DNA of 64,000 nt from Fidelibacterota bacterium (GTDB lineage Bacteria; Fidelibacterota; UBA8477; JABMPR01): assembly GCA_016844955.1 (NCBI GenBank), contig JAERTH010000026.1:1-64000 (forward strand), given 5' to 3'. Positions 52,605 to 63,326 of the stretch are shown piece by piece (the stretch's first letter is position 1; each line of letters starts with the position of its first letter). The notes below the pieces were generated by a model. It did not search any database and was not told the origin of the DNA. It saw only the letters and a program-made list of their open reading frames with translations. A program made the translations under genes and the position numbers.

Positions 52605-53600
52605 ATGAAAAACCTATATACCTGGTTTCTTCTTTCAGTAGTTGGCTGTTCAATTATGGGGCAACCAACTCCGGCGCCACTTGACTCAAATACAATAAGT
52701 GAAAAATTCAGTCTGGTCCTCCAGGGCAAGGTGGAACAGGATTTCACAGTTGGACTGGCGTTAGGAGCAGGTGCAGCCAAGGGCTTTGCCCATATTGGAG
52801 TACTGGATGCTCTGGAAAAGGCAGGGATTCGGGTTGATATGATAGCCGGCAGTAGCATGGGCGCCATCGTTGGTGGTGGGTATGCAGCCGGGATGAGCGT
52901 TGCAGACTTATCTGATATTGTACTGAATACAGACTGGTTGGATGTTTTACAGCTCATTGATCCAGTTTTCCCGACCCGTGGTTTTCTAGATGGCCAGAAA
53001 ATTCAAGACTATCTCGATGAATTGTATGGCTCCAGGAACATCGAAGATTTGTCCATGCCTTTTGCAGCAACCACAGTGGATATCATGCAAGGTGACCTGT
53101 ACATTCTTAATGAAGGTAACCTGGCCAAGGCCGCTCGGGCAAGCTCATCGATTCCAATTATTTTTAATCCACAATCCAATGATGAGCGGGTGCTGGTAGA
53201 TGGTGGAATGATTGACCCCGTCCCTATCGACGTAGTTCGTTCCATGGGGGCTGACTACATCATTGCTGTCAATGTGTTGGCTTTATCGGAAGACAAAGAA
53301 TTGAACGGTTCTTTTCGCTATCTGGATGCTGACAAGCTAAAGAACAGTAGATCCACCTGGCACTTCCCAAGAGCTCATGAAGCCTGGTACACGGCGGGTA
53401 AACCCAACCTGGCGGAAATTGCCCATGAAACTGTTATCCTGTCCATGGCACTTATTGCAGCCAACCAAGTGAAATTGGCAGAACCCGATATGCTGGTTAA
53501 TATTAGTACTGGACTATCCGCCTGGAATTTTTTGGAAGCTGAGATTGCCATCAATAAAGGCTTTGAGGTTACCAATAAGGTTCTGTCAGAGAAAAAGTAA
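52605..53600 (+). CDS. patatin-like phospholipase, probable lipoprotein
   Basis: This 331-residue protein starts directly after the nuclease stop. A signal ends in VVGC, a lipobox-like site. The patatin core has the oxyanion loop GAGAAKGFAHIG (about 54-65), the nucleophile Ser84 in GSSMG and the dyad Asp199 in DGGMIDP. The RssA-like family hydrolyses acyl esters of lipids. The C-terminal 100 residues have no recognised domain. The pairing with a secreted nuclease suggests a periplasmic or outer-membrane degradative role. Confidence 0.9.
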   Translation: MKNLYTWFLLSVVGCSIMGQPTPAPLDSNTISEKFSLVLQGKVEQDFTVGLALGAGAAKGFAHIGVLDALEKAGIRVDMIAGSSMGAIVGGGYAAGMSVADLSDIVLNTDWLDVLQLIDPVFPTRGFLDGQKIQDYLDELYGSRNIEDLSMPFAATTVDIMQGDLYILNEGNLAKAARASSSIPIIFNPQSNDERVLVDGGMIDPVPIDVVRSMGADYIIAVNVLALSEDKELNGSFRYLDADKLKNSRSTWHFPRAHEAWYTAGKPNLAEIAHETVILSMALIAANQVKLAEPDMLVNISTGLSAWNFLEAEIAINKGFEVTNKVLSEKK

Positions 53601-53707
53601 ATAGTAACAGATTGGATGCTGCTTTAATAGTTTACCCGATGTGAATTTATCCATCATATCATTGAGGTTTTAGTTGACTCAGGCACTGGTCAGTCGAAAT
53701 TAAATCC

Positions 53708-55150
53708 ATGCCCACGTACCGATTTCCCCACGCAGCTCTAAAAATTGGATTGTTCCTGGTTGTTATCATTTTTTTGGCGTCCTGTAGTTTCTTCGGTGAA
53801 CGCAAGAAAGGGCAGTATATCCCCATAGATTTTGACCTGAAACAAGATGTTGGTACCTTTTCAGGATTGGGAGCTAATGTCCCCATTAGTTTTTACAGTC
53901 GTAGAATGAAAGTTCTCCAGACCTTTAACGATCTGGGCATAAAATATATTCGGGTCAAGCGTGAAAGTGATAACTGGGATGATATTCTGGCACTGCGCGC
54001 CTCAACTTCTCGTCTGGGTATCAAATGGATCTATAGCCTGGACGCCATTCCCATTGATTTTGTCAATGAATATGGTCAATTGATTGATGTAAAGGGGTTC
54101 GCAGGCTGGTGGGCTGAAGAAGTGGATGAATTACTTTACCAGGATGTTCCTGCTGATTTTATTGAGTTGCTAAATTTTCCCCTGGTGGCACCCGGAGACT
54201 CACTACCCTTCACTCCAGAAATTTATAATGAATTGATTCATGCCACCCGACTTGAACTGGATTTGCGTGAATTTAATGAGGTCTTGATCACCGGGCCTGG
54301 TTTACCAAATCCAGGTGTTGATGGAGACAATGAGCTGTGGTACATGGGCCTGGATCAGGAAGCCTTTGAAACCCTTGATCATTGGTCAGTTCAGATGTGG
54401 GAAAATCAGATCGAGGATGGGGAGCTGAGACCAGCCATTGAGCAATTGATTCAGTACCTGGAGGAAATAGAATCCCGCAAGGCAATATTCGTAAATTCTT
54501 ATGCGACATCACATTCTCAATTTGGTGATTCACAATATCCTGATCCAAATCAGTATGATGTACTGGGTAATCTGGATTCCTATGAAACCTACTATTATTC
54601 AGCCAGCTTTAGCTTGCCTTATGCGCTAAGGGTCTATTCAAACACGCTTGATCTGCTCCGTCCGGGTCAAGTAGTTCCTATTATATATCAACTATATGAT
54701 GCACCGGCTGATGTAAAGTACAAAAAGAAATCCTGGGGTTTATTGGACCTGAATGGTGTCGCAAAACCGATCTTCACACTTCTCTCTAACCTGATGAAGC
54801 GCATTCCAGACAGAGCCGTTGTGGTTCCTCCCACACAGGACCTGGCTGAAAACCTGAATGCTATCGTATTCAATAATAGAGAACAGGTTCTCGTTACCGT
54901 ATCAAACGAAGATACACAATCCAAGTCTATTCAGGTACGGTTCAAGGGTGCTGGGCGAGTGCTGGAGTTTAGTAGTGCCGTCACCTGCCAATCACATGAG
55001 CTCAATGCAGTAGCGCTCGGGAAACGGGATGAGATTGAAACCCTGGAAACTGAGTACAAACTGCGCTTCGATAGTGAATCAAAGAGTTATTCCTTTACTG
55101 TGGCCATGGAACCACAATCCACGCTCATCGCAGAGTTTCAGTATAAATAA
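53708..55150 (+). CDS. lipoprotein with glycoside-hydrolase-like (beta/alpha) barrel
   Basis: This 480-residue exported protein has a lipobox LASC at the end of its signal (VVIIFLASC). Residues about 45-370 look like a TIM barrel of clan A type (VGTFSGLGANVPISFY, DLGIKYIRVKRESDNWDDI, KWIYSLDAIP) followed by a C-terminal beta-sandwich (about 390-480), the plan of GH30-like enzymes. I see no certain catalytic Glu pair, so activity is uncertain. The gene stands alone after a 107-base gap. A carbohydrate-related role is inferred from the fold only. Confidence 0.65.
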   Translation: MPTYRFPHAALKIGLFLVVIIFLASCSFFGERKKGQYIPIDFDLKQDVGTFSGLGANVPISFYSRRMKVLQTFNDLGIKYIRVKRESDNWDDILALRASTSRLGIKWIYSLDAIPIDFVNEYGQLIDVKGFAGWWAEEVDELLYQDVPADFIELLNFPLVAPGDSLPFTPEIYNELIHATRLELDLREFNEVLITGPGLPNPGVDGDNELWYMGLDQEAFETLDHWSVQMWENQIEDGELRPAIEQLIQYLEEIESRKAIFVNSYATSHSQFGDSQYPDPNQYDVLGNLDSYETYYYSASFSLPYALRVYSNTLDLLRPGQVVPIIYQLYDAPADVKYKKKSWGLLDLNGVAKPIFTLLSNLMKRIPDRAVVVPPTQDLAENLNAIVFNNREQVLVTVSNEDTQSKSIQVRFKGAGRVLEFSSAVTCQSHELNAVALGKRDEIETLETEYKLRFDSESKSYSFTVAMEPQSTLIAEFQYK

Positions 55151-55238
55151 ACGATCTGATCTTGCCTGAATTTCCATCGGCTATTTCCAATAATAGCTAA
55201 AACAAATTTACAGATATCCTTAGAATCCATATAGATTG

Positions 55239-56552
55239 ATGGCTGGTATGGAACAGTTGAACACAAAACACATATTAAAATTCTGGCTGCCCCTGGCCGG
55301 GACCTGGCTCATGATGTCCATGGAAGGTCCCTTCATTGCGGCCATCATTGCTCGTCTGGTGGATCCCAAATACAACCTGGCTGCCTATGGCGTGGCATTT
55401 TCATTTGCTCTCATTGTTGAAGCACCAGTGATCATGATTATGACCGCTTCCACTTCTCTGGTTAATGATTTCGGATCCATGAAGAAGCTGCGGCAGTACA
55501 CCTGGATGCTCAACGCCATCATAACCGCGGTTATGCTGATTCTGATTATTCCTCAAGTGTTCTTCTTCATCACACTTGATCTCATCGGATTACCTGAGAA
55601 TGTGGCCAAGCTGACTCATGTGGCGACTATCATTATGCTTCCCTGGCCTGGAGCGATCGGGTTTAGACGATTTTACCAGGGGGTTCTCATCAGGAATCAG
55701 GCTACCCGGCGTGTCGCCTATGGTACCGTTATCCGGCTACTATCAATGTCCTCCACTGCTCTCGGGCTTTTCCTTTTTACAAAACTACCAGGGGTTTATA
55801 TAGGTACAGCGGCCCTTTCAGTAGGTGTTACCATGGAAGCCCTCAGTACCCGAGTAATGGTACATTCAATCCTCAAGCGGTTAAATGCCACCCACGTTTC
55901 AAAACCAAAGGCTGACGCCCTGGATTTCAAAATCATCAACAAATTTTACTTCCCCCTGGCACTCACCTCCATGTTGACCCTGGGAGTGCATCCCCTGATC
56001 ACATTTTTTATAGGCAAAAGTCATATGGCCCTGGAATCTTTGGCTGTGCTACCTGTAGTCAGTTCATTCGTCTTTTTATTCAGAGGTGTGGGACTGTCCT
56101 TCCAGGAGGCAGCCATTACTCTGTTGGGAGTCAATAAGGAAAATGATCGCATCGTATACAGGTTTGCAACTATACTGGGTATCATACTTGCTTCGGGATT
56201 GATAATCACTGCTGTTACACCGCTGTCCAACCTTTGGTTTTCCAAAGTGAGCGGGTTAAGCTCTGAATTGACCGGTCTGGCCTTGACCCCCCTTCTGATC
56301 ATGGGTCTATTCCCAGCCTCAACTGTACTCATCGCCATGCAGCGGGCAATACTGGTAAAGGCTGGTCGGACGCGGTATATCACTACGGCAACGATAATTG
56401 AGGTCCTTACTATCATTGCAGTTCTCTATTTTAGCATTATCCATTTATCGGCCATTGGAGTGACGGCGGCAGCATCGGCATTTTTAACCGGCCGTCTGGC
56501 GGCCAATAGTTATTTTCAGTTCAAAATCAGCAGCACAAAGTACTCTAAATAG
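55239..56552 (+). CDS. MATE-like multidrug/organic transporter, ANKH-like
   Basis: This 437-residue protein has about twelve membrane helices, starting near LKFWLPLAGTWLMMSMEGPF. The repeat of two six-helix halves, with charged residues in the first helix of each, fits the MATE/MOP superfamily of flippases and exporters. The closest style is the ANKH/progressive-ankylosis-like branch rather than NorM. I use the ATG at 55239; TTG 55236 and ATG 55248 are alternatives. The substrate is unknown. It stands alone on its transcript as far as can be seen. Confidence 0.72.
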   Translation: MAGMEQLNTKHILKFWLPLAGTWLMMSMEGPFIAAIIARLVDPKYNLAAYGVAFSFALIVEAPVIMIMTASTSLVNDFGSMKKLRQYTWMLNAIITAVMLILIIPQVFFFITLDLIGLPENVAKLTHVATIIMLPWPGAIGFRRFYQGVLIRNQATRRVAYGTVIRLLSMSSTALGLFLFTKLPGVYIGTAALSVGVTMEALSTRVMVHSILKRLNATHVSKPKADALDFKIINKFYFPLALTSMLTLGVHPLITFFIGKSHMALESLAVLPVVSSFVFLFRGVGLSFQEAAITLLGVNKENDRIVYRFATILGIILASGLIITAVTPLSNLWFSKVSGLSSELTGLALTPLLIMGLFPASTVLIAMQRAILVKAGRTRYITTATIIEVLTIIAVLYFSIIHLSAIGVTAAASAFLTGRLAANSYFQFKISSTKYSK

Positions 56553-56673
56553 ATGGCTAATCAGCGCATCAGCCATCTATTTATAGCCCTTGTTACCCAC
56601 CCCGAATGCATCTATTTTTTAGTTCGACAACCAAACAGCATGATCATTGAATAAAACAGAAAAGTCAAATAAG

Positions 56674-58581
56674 ATGAGATCACGACGAGACCACATATTT
56701 GTTTTGAGTTTATTGCTCGTTCTCCTGGCATCACAATTTGTTGGATGTGGAACTGGAGGTTCAGGTACACCAGTAGCACAAGATGGTGTCCTTGATCTCC
56801 GAGATCATAAATTTACCCGGCATGTAAATCTTGATGGTGAATGGCGGTTTGTCTGGCGGGACAGTAGTACAAACCCATCGACTTTGAGTGATGAGCATAT
56901 TGATATTGAAGTGCCAGACTCGTGGAATGGGTACCGCTACAACGGAGAAAAACTTCCGGGTCATGGTTCGGGGTCATACTATCTCACCATATTGCTACCG
57001 GAACAAAGTGCAGACTATGCAGCAGAGTTTCGCACCACCGGGACAGCCTACAATCTGTTTATGGATGAACGTCTCATGGGTGGTGTGGGGATATATTCCC
57101 TGGACTCAGCCATGTCCAGCCCCAGATATGAGCCAAAAATTTATGATTTAGGTGGGCTATCCCATCAGGTCCATCTGCGAATTGATGTCTCCAATTATCA
57201 TCACCGTCTCGGAGGGTTATGGGAGTCCATCAGCTTTGGTACGAAAACCGATGTTTACTCTCATCGCGAAAGCCGTGTGGCCATGGAACTATTTATGTTC
57301 GGGACAATTTTCGTCATGGGAATCTATCACCTCGGCATTTTTTCTTTAAGTACACGGGGAAAAGCGGCATTGTATTTTGGACTGTTTTGTTTGCTTATCG
57401 GGCTGCGTACATTGACCACAGGAGCAATATTTTTTCATCAACTCTGGCCTGGGGTGTCCTGGCAGTACCTGGTAAAGATTGAGTATTTGACCTTTTTCCT
57501 TGGTATTCCCACGTTCTTTCTGTTTATACGACTGCAATTTCCTGATGAAATAGAAAAGTGGGCAGTGCAATTGGTTCTGGCGGTTTCAACACTCTTTGTT
57601 CTGTTGGCCCTGTTTACCAGTGTGGACACATTTTCGATCTCAATCACCTGGTTTCAAACCTTCAGCCTATTGTCAATGCTCTATGTTACCTACGGGCTGG
57701 GTTTGGCATTTATCCGGGGGGAAGAAGGCTCTTCATTGGTCCTCCTGGGTTTTATATCCATTGTGATTGCCTTCCTGAATGATATGCTCTATGTGGGAAA
57801 TGTTATCCAAACTGGTCATTTGATTTCCGTGGGACTCTTGATATTCATTTTGACACAGGCTTTTCTTATTTCCCTCAGGTTTTCTAAAGCTTATGACACC
57901 ATTGACACTCAGCGAATAAAACTGGAACGAACAAATACCGCATATCAATCTGAGATCGAGATCAGGAAATCCGCCGAGAACGAGGTTCTTAATCATAAGG
58001 AACATCTGGAGGATCTGGTTAAAGAGCGTACCAATGAGTTACAGGTCGCTAATGAACGACTCAATGAATTATCCCGGGTTGATGGTCTTACAGGTATTGC
58101 CAATCGGCGCCGCCTCGATGAAGAACTGGATCGTGAATGGAAACGGATGATGCGTAAGAAACACCCCTTGAGTGTGGTGTTGTGTGATATTGACCATTTC
58201 AAACTATTTAACGACACCTATGGTCATCAACAGGGGGATATATGTCTCGTTAATGTTGCCACCGCCATTCGTGATTCCGTCAATCGCCCTGGAGATTTGG
58301 CTGCCAGATATGGTGGTGAAGAATTTTGCATTGTGTTGCCGGAGACAGATGCAGCAGGGGCCTGCCAGATTGCTGAAATAGTGAGACGCAATGTCAAAGC
58401 GCTCAATGTTGAACACAAATCATCCCTGGTCGGTAATGTTGTAACCCTGAGTCTCGGAGTAGCCACCATTATTCCTGATCCTGGCAGCGACCCCAGTATG
58501 CTACTAAAAGCAGCTGACCGTGCTCTCTATCAGGCCAAGGGGAATGGCCGTGACCGTGTGGAGCAAAATCTGGTCGAATAG
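56674..58581 (+). CDS. 7TM-DISM diguanylate cyclase
   Basis: This 635-residue receptor has a lipobox-like FVGC after a hydrophobic signal, a galactose-binding-like extracytoplasmic domain (about 35-205; LDGEWRFVW, VPDSWNGY), seven membrane helices (about 210-410, 7TMR-DISM type), a coiled coil (about 415-465) and a GGDEF domain with an intact GGEEF active site. The inhibitory RxxD site (RPGD) lies five residues before it. It should make cyclic di-GMP in response to a ligand outside the membrane. The ATG at 56674 is used; TTG 56647 is possible. It converges on a kinase gene. Confidence 0.93.
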   Translation: MRSRRDHIFVLSLLLVLLASQFVGCGTGGSGTPVAQDGVLDLRDHKFTRHVNLDGEWRFVWRDSSTNPSTLSDEHIDIEVPDSWNGYRYNGEKLPGHGSGSYYLTILLPEQSADYAAEFRTTGTAYNLFMDERLMGGVGIYSLDSAMSSPRYEPKIYDLGGLSHQVHLRIDVSNYHHRLGGLWESISFGTKTDVYSHRESRVAMELFMFGTIFVMGIYHLGIFSLSTRGKAALYFGLFCLLIGLRTLTTGAIFFHQLWPGVSWQYLVKIEYLTFFLGIPTFFLFIRLQFPDEIEKWAVQLVLAVSTLFVLLALFTSVDTFSISITWFQTFSLLSMLYVTYGLGLAFIRGEEGSSLVLLGFISIVIAFLNDMLYVGNVIQTGHLISVGLLIFILTQAFLISLRFSKAYDTIDTQRIKLERTNTAYQSEIEIRKSAENEVLNHKEHLEDLVKERTNELQVANERLNELSRVDGLTGIANRRRLDEELDREWKRMMRKKHPLSVVLCDIDHFKLFNDTYGHQQGDICLVNVATAIRDSVNRPGDLAARYGGEEFCIVLPETDAAGACQIAEIVRRNVKALNVEHKSSLVGNVVTLSLGVATIIPDPGSDPSMLLKAADRALYQAKGNGRDRVEQNLVE

Positions 58582-58655
58582 TCATGACTATTTGCCACAA
58601 AAGTTAACACAGTTGTATCAGGTAAATGTTAAAACAGATTTAACAGCCAGGCAGG

Positions 58656-59951
58656 CTATCCGTCAGTACTGGTTTTTATGAATTTGAAGTAGAATACATT
58701 TCCTTGGGGTTGATTCTCATGAACTCCGACTTCTGCTCCCTGCGCAATGGCAATACGCTTTACAATAGCAAGGCCCAACCCGGATCCTTTGCGCGGTCCA
58801 TCCAGAAGTTGAACACTCCGGTCAAAAATCCCACTCCGTTTGTCTTCTGGAATAGTTTTCCCAAAATCCCGGAGTTCTACCAGCGCGTATTTTGAATTAT
58901 CCTCAGCCGATAATTCTATTTTATGTCCCTCGGAGGCATACTTAATGGCATTACTGATATAATTGGAAAATACTTCTCCAATAATCCGGTTGGTAGGCAC
59001 CACAATAGCGTCTGGAAGGTCAATTGATAGCTCCATATTCACTGAGTGTAACTGGGAGGCAAAGGTATCAGCAACACCAAGGAGTATAGGCACGATATCC
59101 ATCTCTTCCAGCTGAATGGATTCTCCCATGCTCAATTTTGATAGCGTTCCGGCATCCTCAATAACCTGTACAAGATTGTCTGAGCTTTTCTTGATAAGAT
59201 CAACAATCTCATTGTCTGGAAATTCATCCTCCAGAATTTCCAGAGCACCAGAAATTACCCCTGAGGGGTTGCGGAGATCGTGGGTGATTATATCCAACAA
59301 GAGCTCTTTGAAATTATTTGCGGACATCAGCTGGGTAGAGAGTTCTCGCAGTGATTTTTCTGAAGCGATCAGATTTTCTTCAGCCAGTTTTTCTTCTGAG
59401 ATATCCCGATATATACCAAAGACTTCTAACTTACCCTCCATACTCTCCATGGGTGCTCCAACAATAGAGACATGGACCAGGGAACCATCTTTTCGTTTTC
59501 GTATCCCTTCAGCTTCCTGGGGTATTCCTTGGGCGACGGCTATGGTGATTTTTTCAGCTTCACCGGTCTGATCAGGATCATTGAGCAGCTTATCTACATT
59601 CTTTCCTCGAGCTTCCTCATTGGTATACCCAAAAATCTGGGTGAACTTTTGATTAACATACTTGATGTTGCTGTGCTTATCAGCCCAAACAATGCCCTCT
59701 GGCGCATTACCAATGAGATTGTCAAGGTATCGTTTGTGCTGAGCCAATTCATCCGCAGCTATCACCTTCTGATGGTACTCCGAACGCAGGAGCTTCACAA
59801 TAAATGCGAAGGCTATAGATCCAAAGAACCAATATGCCAGGGCCATCCCTATGGGATTAATATTCCCTGGGAGCAGGCCTATCAACCCTAGAATGAGTAT
59901 GGTGAGTACAGTTGGAAGGAAGAAAAGATATTTATTGTAGATTAATTTCAA
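58656..59951 (-). CDS. PAS-domain membrane histidine kinase
   Basis: This 431-residue kinase has two membrane helices (about 9-29 and 35-55), one PAS/PAC unit (about 75-190), a DHp helix with His224 in DIITHDLRNP and a GHKL ATPase (YISNAIKYAS, KGSGLGLAIV). The ATP-lid motif (DFGKTI) is weak, as in the TPR kinase at 12-14 kb, and the two kinase halves are close relatives. The start is a TTG at 59951 with no good ribosome-binding site. It follows the hybrid kinase gene after nine bases, so they share a transcript. Confidence 0.9.
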   Translation of the reverse strand: MKLIYNKYLFFLPTVLTILILGLIGLLPGNINPIGMALAYWFFGSIAFAFIVKLLRSEYHQKVIAADELAQHKRYLDNLIGNAPEGIVWADKHSNIKYVNQKFTQIFGYTNEEARGKNVDKLLNDPDQTGEAEKITIAVAQGIPQEAEGIRKRKDGSLVHVSIVGAPMESMEGKLEVFGIYRDISEEKLAEENLIASEKSLRELSTQLMSANNFKELLLDIITHDLRNPSGVISGALEILEDEFPDNEIVDLIKKSSDNLVQVIEDAGTLSKLSMGESIQLEEMDIVPILLGVADTFASQLHSVNMELSIDLPDAIVVPTNRIIGEVFSNYISNAIKYASEGHKIELSAEDNSKYALVELRDFGKTIPEDKRSGIFDRSVQLLDGPRKGSGLGLAIVKRIAIAQGAEVGVHENQPQGNVFYFKFIKTSTDG

Positions 59952-59960
59952 CGCACAGTG

Positions 59961-62900
59961 CTAAATATTTTTTTCAATAATCTCGAGCAGCTGAGACCTG
60001 AATATGGGTTTGGTGATAAAATCATTACAGCCAGCATCCAGGCATCGATCTCTATCGGAAATAAAAGCATGGGCGGTGAGTGCAATAACTGGTAGTTCAC
60101 TATAATTTGCATGTTCTCTGATCCAGGTGACCAGAGCAAGACCATCTTCGCCACCAACCAGAGAAAGATCTGTGACAACCAGGGTGATGGCAAAGGAGTC
60201 CAGGGCTTCGCGTCCTTCGCTCACCGTTGTAGCGTAATGGACTTCATAGCGATTTTTCAGGAATAAACCAAACAATCGCTGTGCGTTTTCATCATCCTCA
60301 ACGATGAGAATGTGCTGCAAGTCTGATTCTGGACTGGCTGGGGACTCAACTGTTTTTGGTGGTTCCTTTACTGGACTTGCCTCGACCTCAGCGGGTTCTG
60401 GTTCAGGTTGTTCTACAGGCATGACGGCTTCATACTTGGGGAAATTGACAAAGAAGGATGAACCTTTTCCCTTTTCGCTCTCTACTTCAATCTTGATGTC
60501 ATGTAGCTCAAAATTCTTTTTTGAAAGCGTTAGGCCTAATCCCAATCCCTGGTAGTCTTTGGTATAGCCCATACTCTCCTGGTTGAAGCTATCGAAAATG
60601 CTTTGCAGCGACTTTTGCGCAATACCAATTCCGGTATCTCGAATTTCCAGGAGGCAGGAGCCATCATCTTCTAGGGTGAGGAATAGATCAACCTGACCCT
60701 CGTCAGTATAAGTGATGGCATTGTCCACCAGGTTGGTTATCGCTGTATGTAGCAGGCCCTTATCACCTGCCATGAGAAATGCGGTGGAGGGTTTATGATA
60801 GATAAACCCAATTTCCTTTTTATCGGCTGCCACTTTATGATCATTGTAAATGTTCTCAATGAGCACCGATAAATTAACAGTGCTGGTTTCCAGGTGTGTT
60901 GCGCCAGCTTCAATCTGACTCAAATCGATAATGGAATGAACAGCCCTCGTCAAGCGGTCACTGTTGCGTCGAATGATATCAAAATATTCAATATCCTGAT
61001 CGGAAAGGTGTCCCCGTATTCGTGCAAAAATGAGATCGATATAACCGATGATAGAGGTGAGGGGGGTTCTAATCTCATGGGACATATTGGCCAGGAAGTA
61101 ACCCTTAACTTCATCCGATTTTTTAGCGGTTTTAACCGCTTCGCGCAGCTCTTCTTCAAAGCGTTTCCGGTCGCTTATATCTCTAGCGGTAGCCAGCAGT
61201 ACTTCCCTGCCAAAATACTGCACCCGGTTAACCTGAATTTCCTTGGGAAATGCCTCGCCACTTTTGCGTTTTTCCCAGAATTCGTAGCGTTGCGGCTCTC
61301 CCTTAAAAGCGCGTCTCAGGAGATTCCGAACTTCATCAAGATCGTTGTAACCCTCAGCGGAAAGATCGGCCACCGTTTTGCCAAGGAAGTATGATTCTTC
61401 ATAGTCATAAAAGGCGGCAGCACCCCTATTCACGGCTATGATTTTTCCACTTTTGTCCAGAATGTAAATAGCGTCACTGGTGGAATTGAAAATATCCTCA
61501 TAGCTTAGTTTTGAGCGCTCAAGTTCAAGAGCCGCCTGCTTCACTTCACTGATATCTTCAATAATTCCAATGTAACTATACTTGCCCTCATCATCACTCA
61601 GCGCCGATATGGTAGCATGGATCCAGAATTTTTCGCCATTACTTCGGATGGTTTCAAGCTCACCGGTCCAGGCTCCCTTTTTGGTCGCCTGAATGAGCTC
61701 TGTGGCAATTTCATCTGTGATATTTTCAGATTTAAGCATTGCCGGAAATTCACCAATTACTTCTTCACCGATAAACCCTGTCATGGTTGTGAAGGCAGGG
61801 TTTACATAAGTAATCGACCCTTCAGAATTGGTGATGATAATGGCAGCAGGACTTTGCTCTACGACCTTTGACAATTTCTCTAATTGTGCTTGTTGTTCCT
61901 TGCGTTCACGCATGTCCCGACCGATGAGCAGAAAATTCGTGACTTTACCTTGCTCCTTCATGGGGTTGGAACTCACTTCAATGGGGATATCCTCTTCAGC
62001 CTGGGAGCGGACAAACATATCATAGCGCAGGGTTTCCGTGTTGCCCTTATCACGCAACTTTATTCGTTCATCCAACTCAGGTAAAGATCGTGGAGCAATA
62101 AATTTTTCTATATTTTGATTCACGATTTCGTTGGTCGGATATCCCAGTAATGACGAGGTGGAGGGATTGATGTAGTTGATTTCACCCTTTGAATCATGGA
62201 CGATGATCATATCCTCAGCGATTTCACTGAAACGGTTGAAACGCTCTTCACTACGAGCCAGGGCTGTTTTTGCCCTTCCGAATTGACGTTGCGAGTCCAT
62301 AACATGTAGTCGGCTACCTGCTTTGTTGGCTATTTCAACAAACAACCGCATGAATTCATCATTGGAAGGCATGTTCGGTGAGACGATGGCAGCCAATATC
62401 CCATAAGTCTTGTCTTCAAAAGCAATGCGGGAACTGACAATGGGTTTATTGGGAAACTTGGCACCAAGGAGACAATCTTCACAGTTCTCCATGGAATGGC
62501 TTCCTACCTTGGTTTCATCATCATCAAGTACTGAACTGATACAATGCACCAATGATCCATCTTTTTGTAGAGGAGTAATCACTTCATCTGAGCCACCATG
62601 CAACTTTGATATTTCAAGACGGATTTCAGAATTTTCATCCAAAAGTCCCGTCCAGACAAAGCTGAAGGAGGGGAATCTGGTGAGGGCTTCACAGACTAGA
62701 TTTAAATAACCCTCTTCCTCATTTGCATCTTCGCTGAGATGGTTAATATCATTCAGCGCGTAGAGCATTTCATTTAGATGCTCTATCTTAGTTTCTGATT
62801 GGAATTTATACAGAGCCATTTCGATGTTTGAGTGCAAGTCTCTTTCATTAAAAGGCTTGATGATGTAGCCATAAGGAGAGGTGACTTTTGCACGCTCAAG

Positions 62901-63170
62901 AATACTCTTATCGGATGTCGCAGTTACATATACAAAAGGAATATCATGATCCTTCCGCAGCACATTGGCGAAGGAGATACCGTCCTCATCGCCCTTGAGC
63001 AAAATATCAATGAGGATGATATCAGGACGATTCTCAGATAGAGAAATGAGGGCATCAGCAGTGTTGTTACAAATACCAGAGACTTCATACCCCAGGGTTT
63101 GCAGCATCATGGCGCTATTCTCAGCGATTAAACGGTCATCCTCAACGATGAGTACTCTAATATTAGCCAT
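59961..63170 (-). CDS. large hybrid sensor histidine kinase with two receiver domains
   Basis: This 1069-residue soluble kinase has an N-terminal receiver (about 4-120, Asp55), a GAF-like domain (about 135-305), three PAS/PAC units (about 315-440, 440-565 and 570-690), a DHp helix (FLANMSHEIRTP, His near 715), a GHKL ATPase (DTGIGI, GLGLGLTL), an acidic Pro/Glu-rich linker (about 925-950) and a C-terminal receiver (about 950-1065; VVTDLSLVGGEDG). It can act as a phosphorelay hub. GGGAAG precedes the ATG. It heads a transcript with the kinase at 58.7 kb. The signal is unknown. Confidence 0.93.
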   Translation of the reverse strand: MANIRVLIVEDDRLIAENSAMMLQTLGYEVSGICNNTADALISLSENRPDIILIDILLKGDEDGISFANVLRKDHDIPFVYVTATSDKSILERAKVTSPYGYIIKPFNERDLHSNIEMALYKFQSETKIEHLNEMLYALNDINHLSEDANEEEGYLNLVCEALTRFPSFSFVWTGLLDENSEIRLEISKLHGGSDEVITPLQKDGSLVHCISSVLDDDETKVGSHSMENCEDCLLGAKFPNKPIVSSRIAFEDKTYGILAAIVSPNMPSNDEFMRLFVEIANKAGSRLHVMDSQRQFGRAKTALARSEERFNRFSEIAEDMIIVHDSKGEINYINPSTSSLLGYPTNEIVNQNIEKFIAPRSLPELDERIKLRDKGNTETLRYDMFVRSQAEEDIPIEVSSNPMKEQGKVTNFLLIGRDMRERKEQQAQLEKLSKVVEQSPAAIIITNSEGSITYVNPAFTTMTGFIGEEVIGEFPAMLKSENITDEIATELIQATKKGAWTGELETIRSNGEKFWIHATISALSDDEGKYSYIGIIEDISEVKQAALELERSKLSYEDIFNSTSDAIYILDKSGKIIAVNRGAAAFYDYEESYFLGKTVADLSAEGYNDLDEVRNLLRRAFKGEPQRYEFWEKRKSGEAFPKEIQVNRVQYFGREVLLATARDISDRKRFEEELREAVKTAKKSDEVKGYFLANMSHEIRTPLTSIIGYIDLIFARIRGHLSDQDIEYFDIIRRNSDRLTRAVHSIIDLSQIEAGATHLETSTVNLSVLIENIYNDHKVAADKKEIGFIYHKPSTAFLMAGDKGLLHTAITNLVDNAITYTDEGQVDLFLTLEDDGSCLLEIRDTGIGIAQKSLQSIFDSFNQESMGYTKDYQGLGLGLTLSKKNFELHDIKIEVESEKGKGSSFFVNFPKYEAVMPVEQPEPEPAEVEASPVKEPPKTVESPASPESDLQHILIVEDDENAQRLFGLFLKNRYEVHYATTVSEGREALDSFAITLVVTDLSLVGGEDGLALVTWIREHANYSELPVIALTAHAFISDRDRCLDAGCNDFITKPIFRSQLLEIIEKNI

Positions 63171-63326
63171 TCAAGCTTCCCTAATGCCCCAAAGGAGGTA
63201 GATAGTGTGTAATGTGGTTTGTGTGATCTCTGCTCATGTAAAGTCTCCAATTATCTGCAAACTGGAAGGAAGACAAAATATTACCCTATGGCTTTGCTTT
63301 ATCAATGCTTTTTTCTGCCTAATGCC

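Noticed and set aside
63184..63230. Strong AAAGGAGG on the plus strand after the hybrid kinase gene
   Set aside because: Only stop-terminated frames of a few codons follow it, so it does not support a gene.
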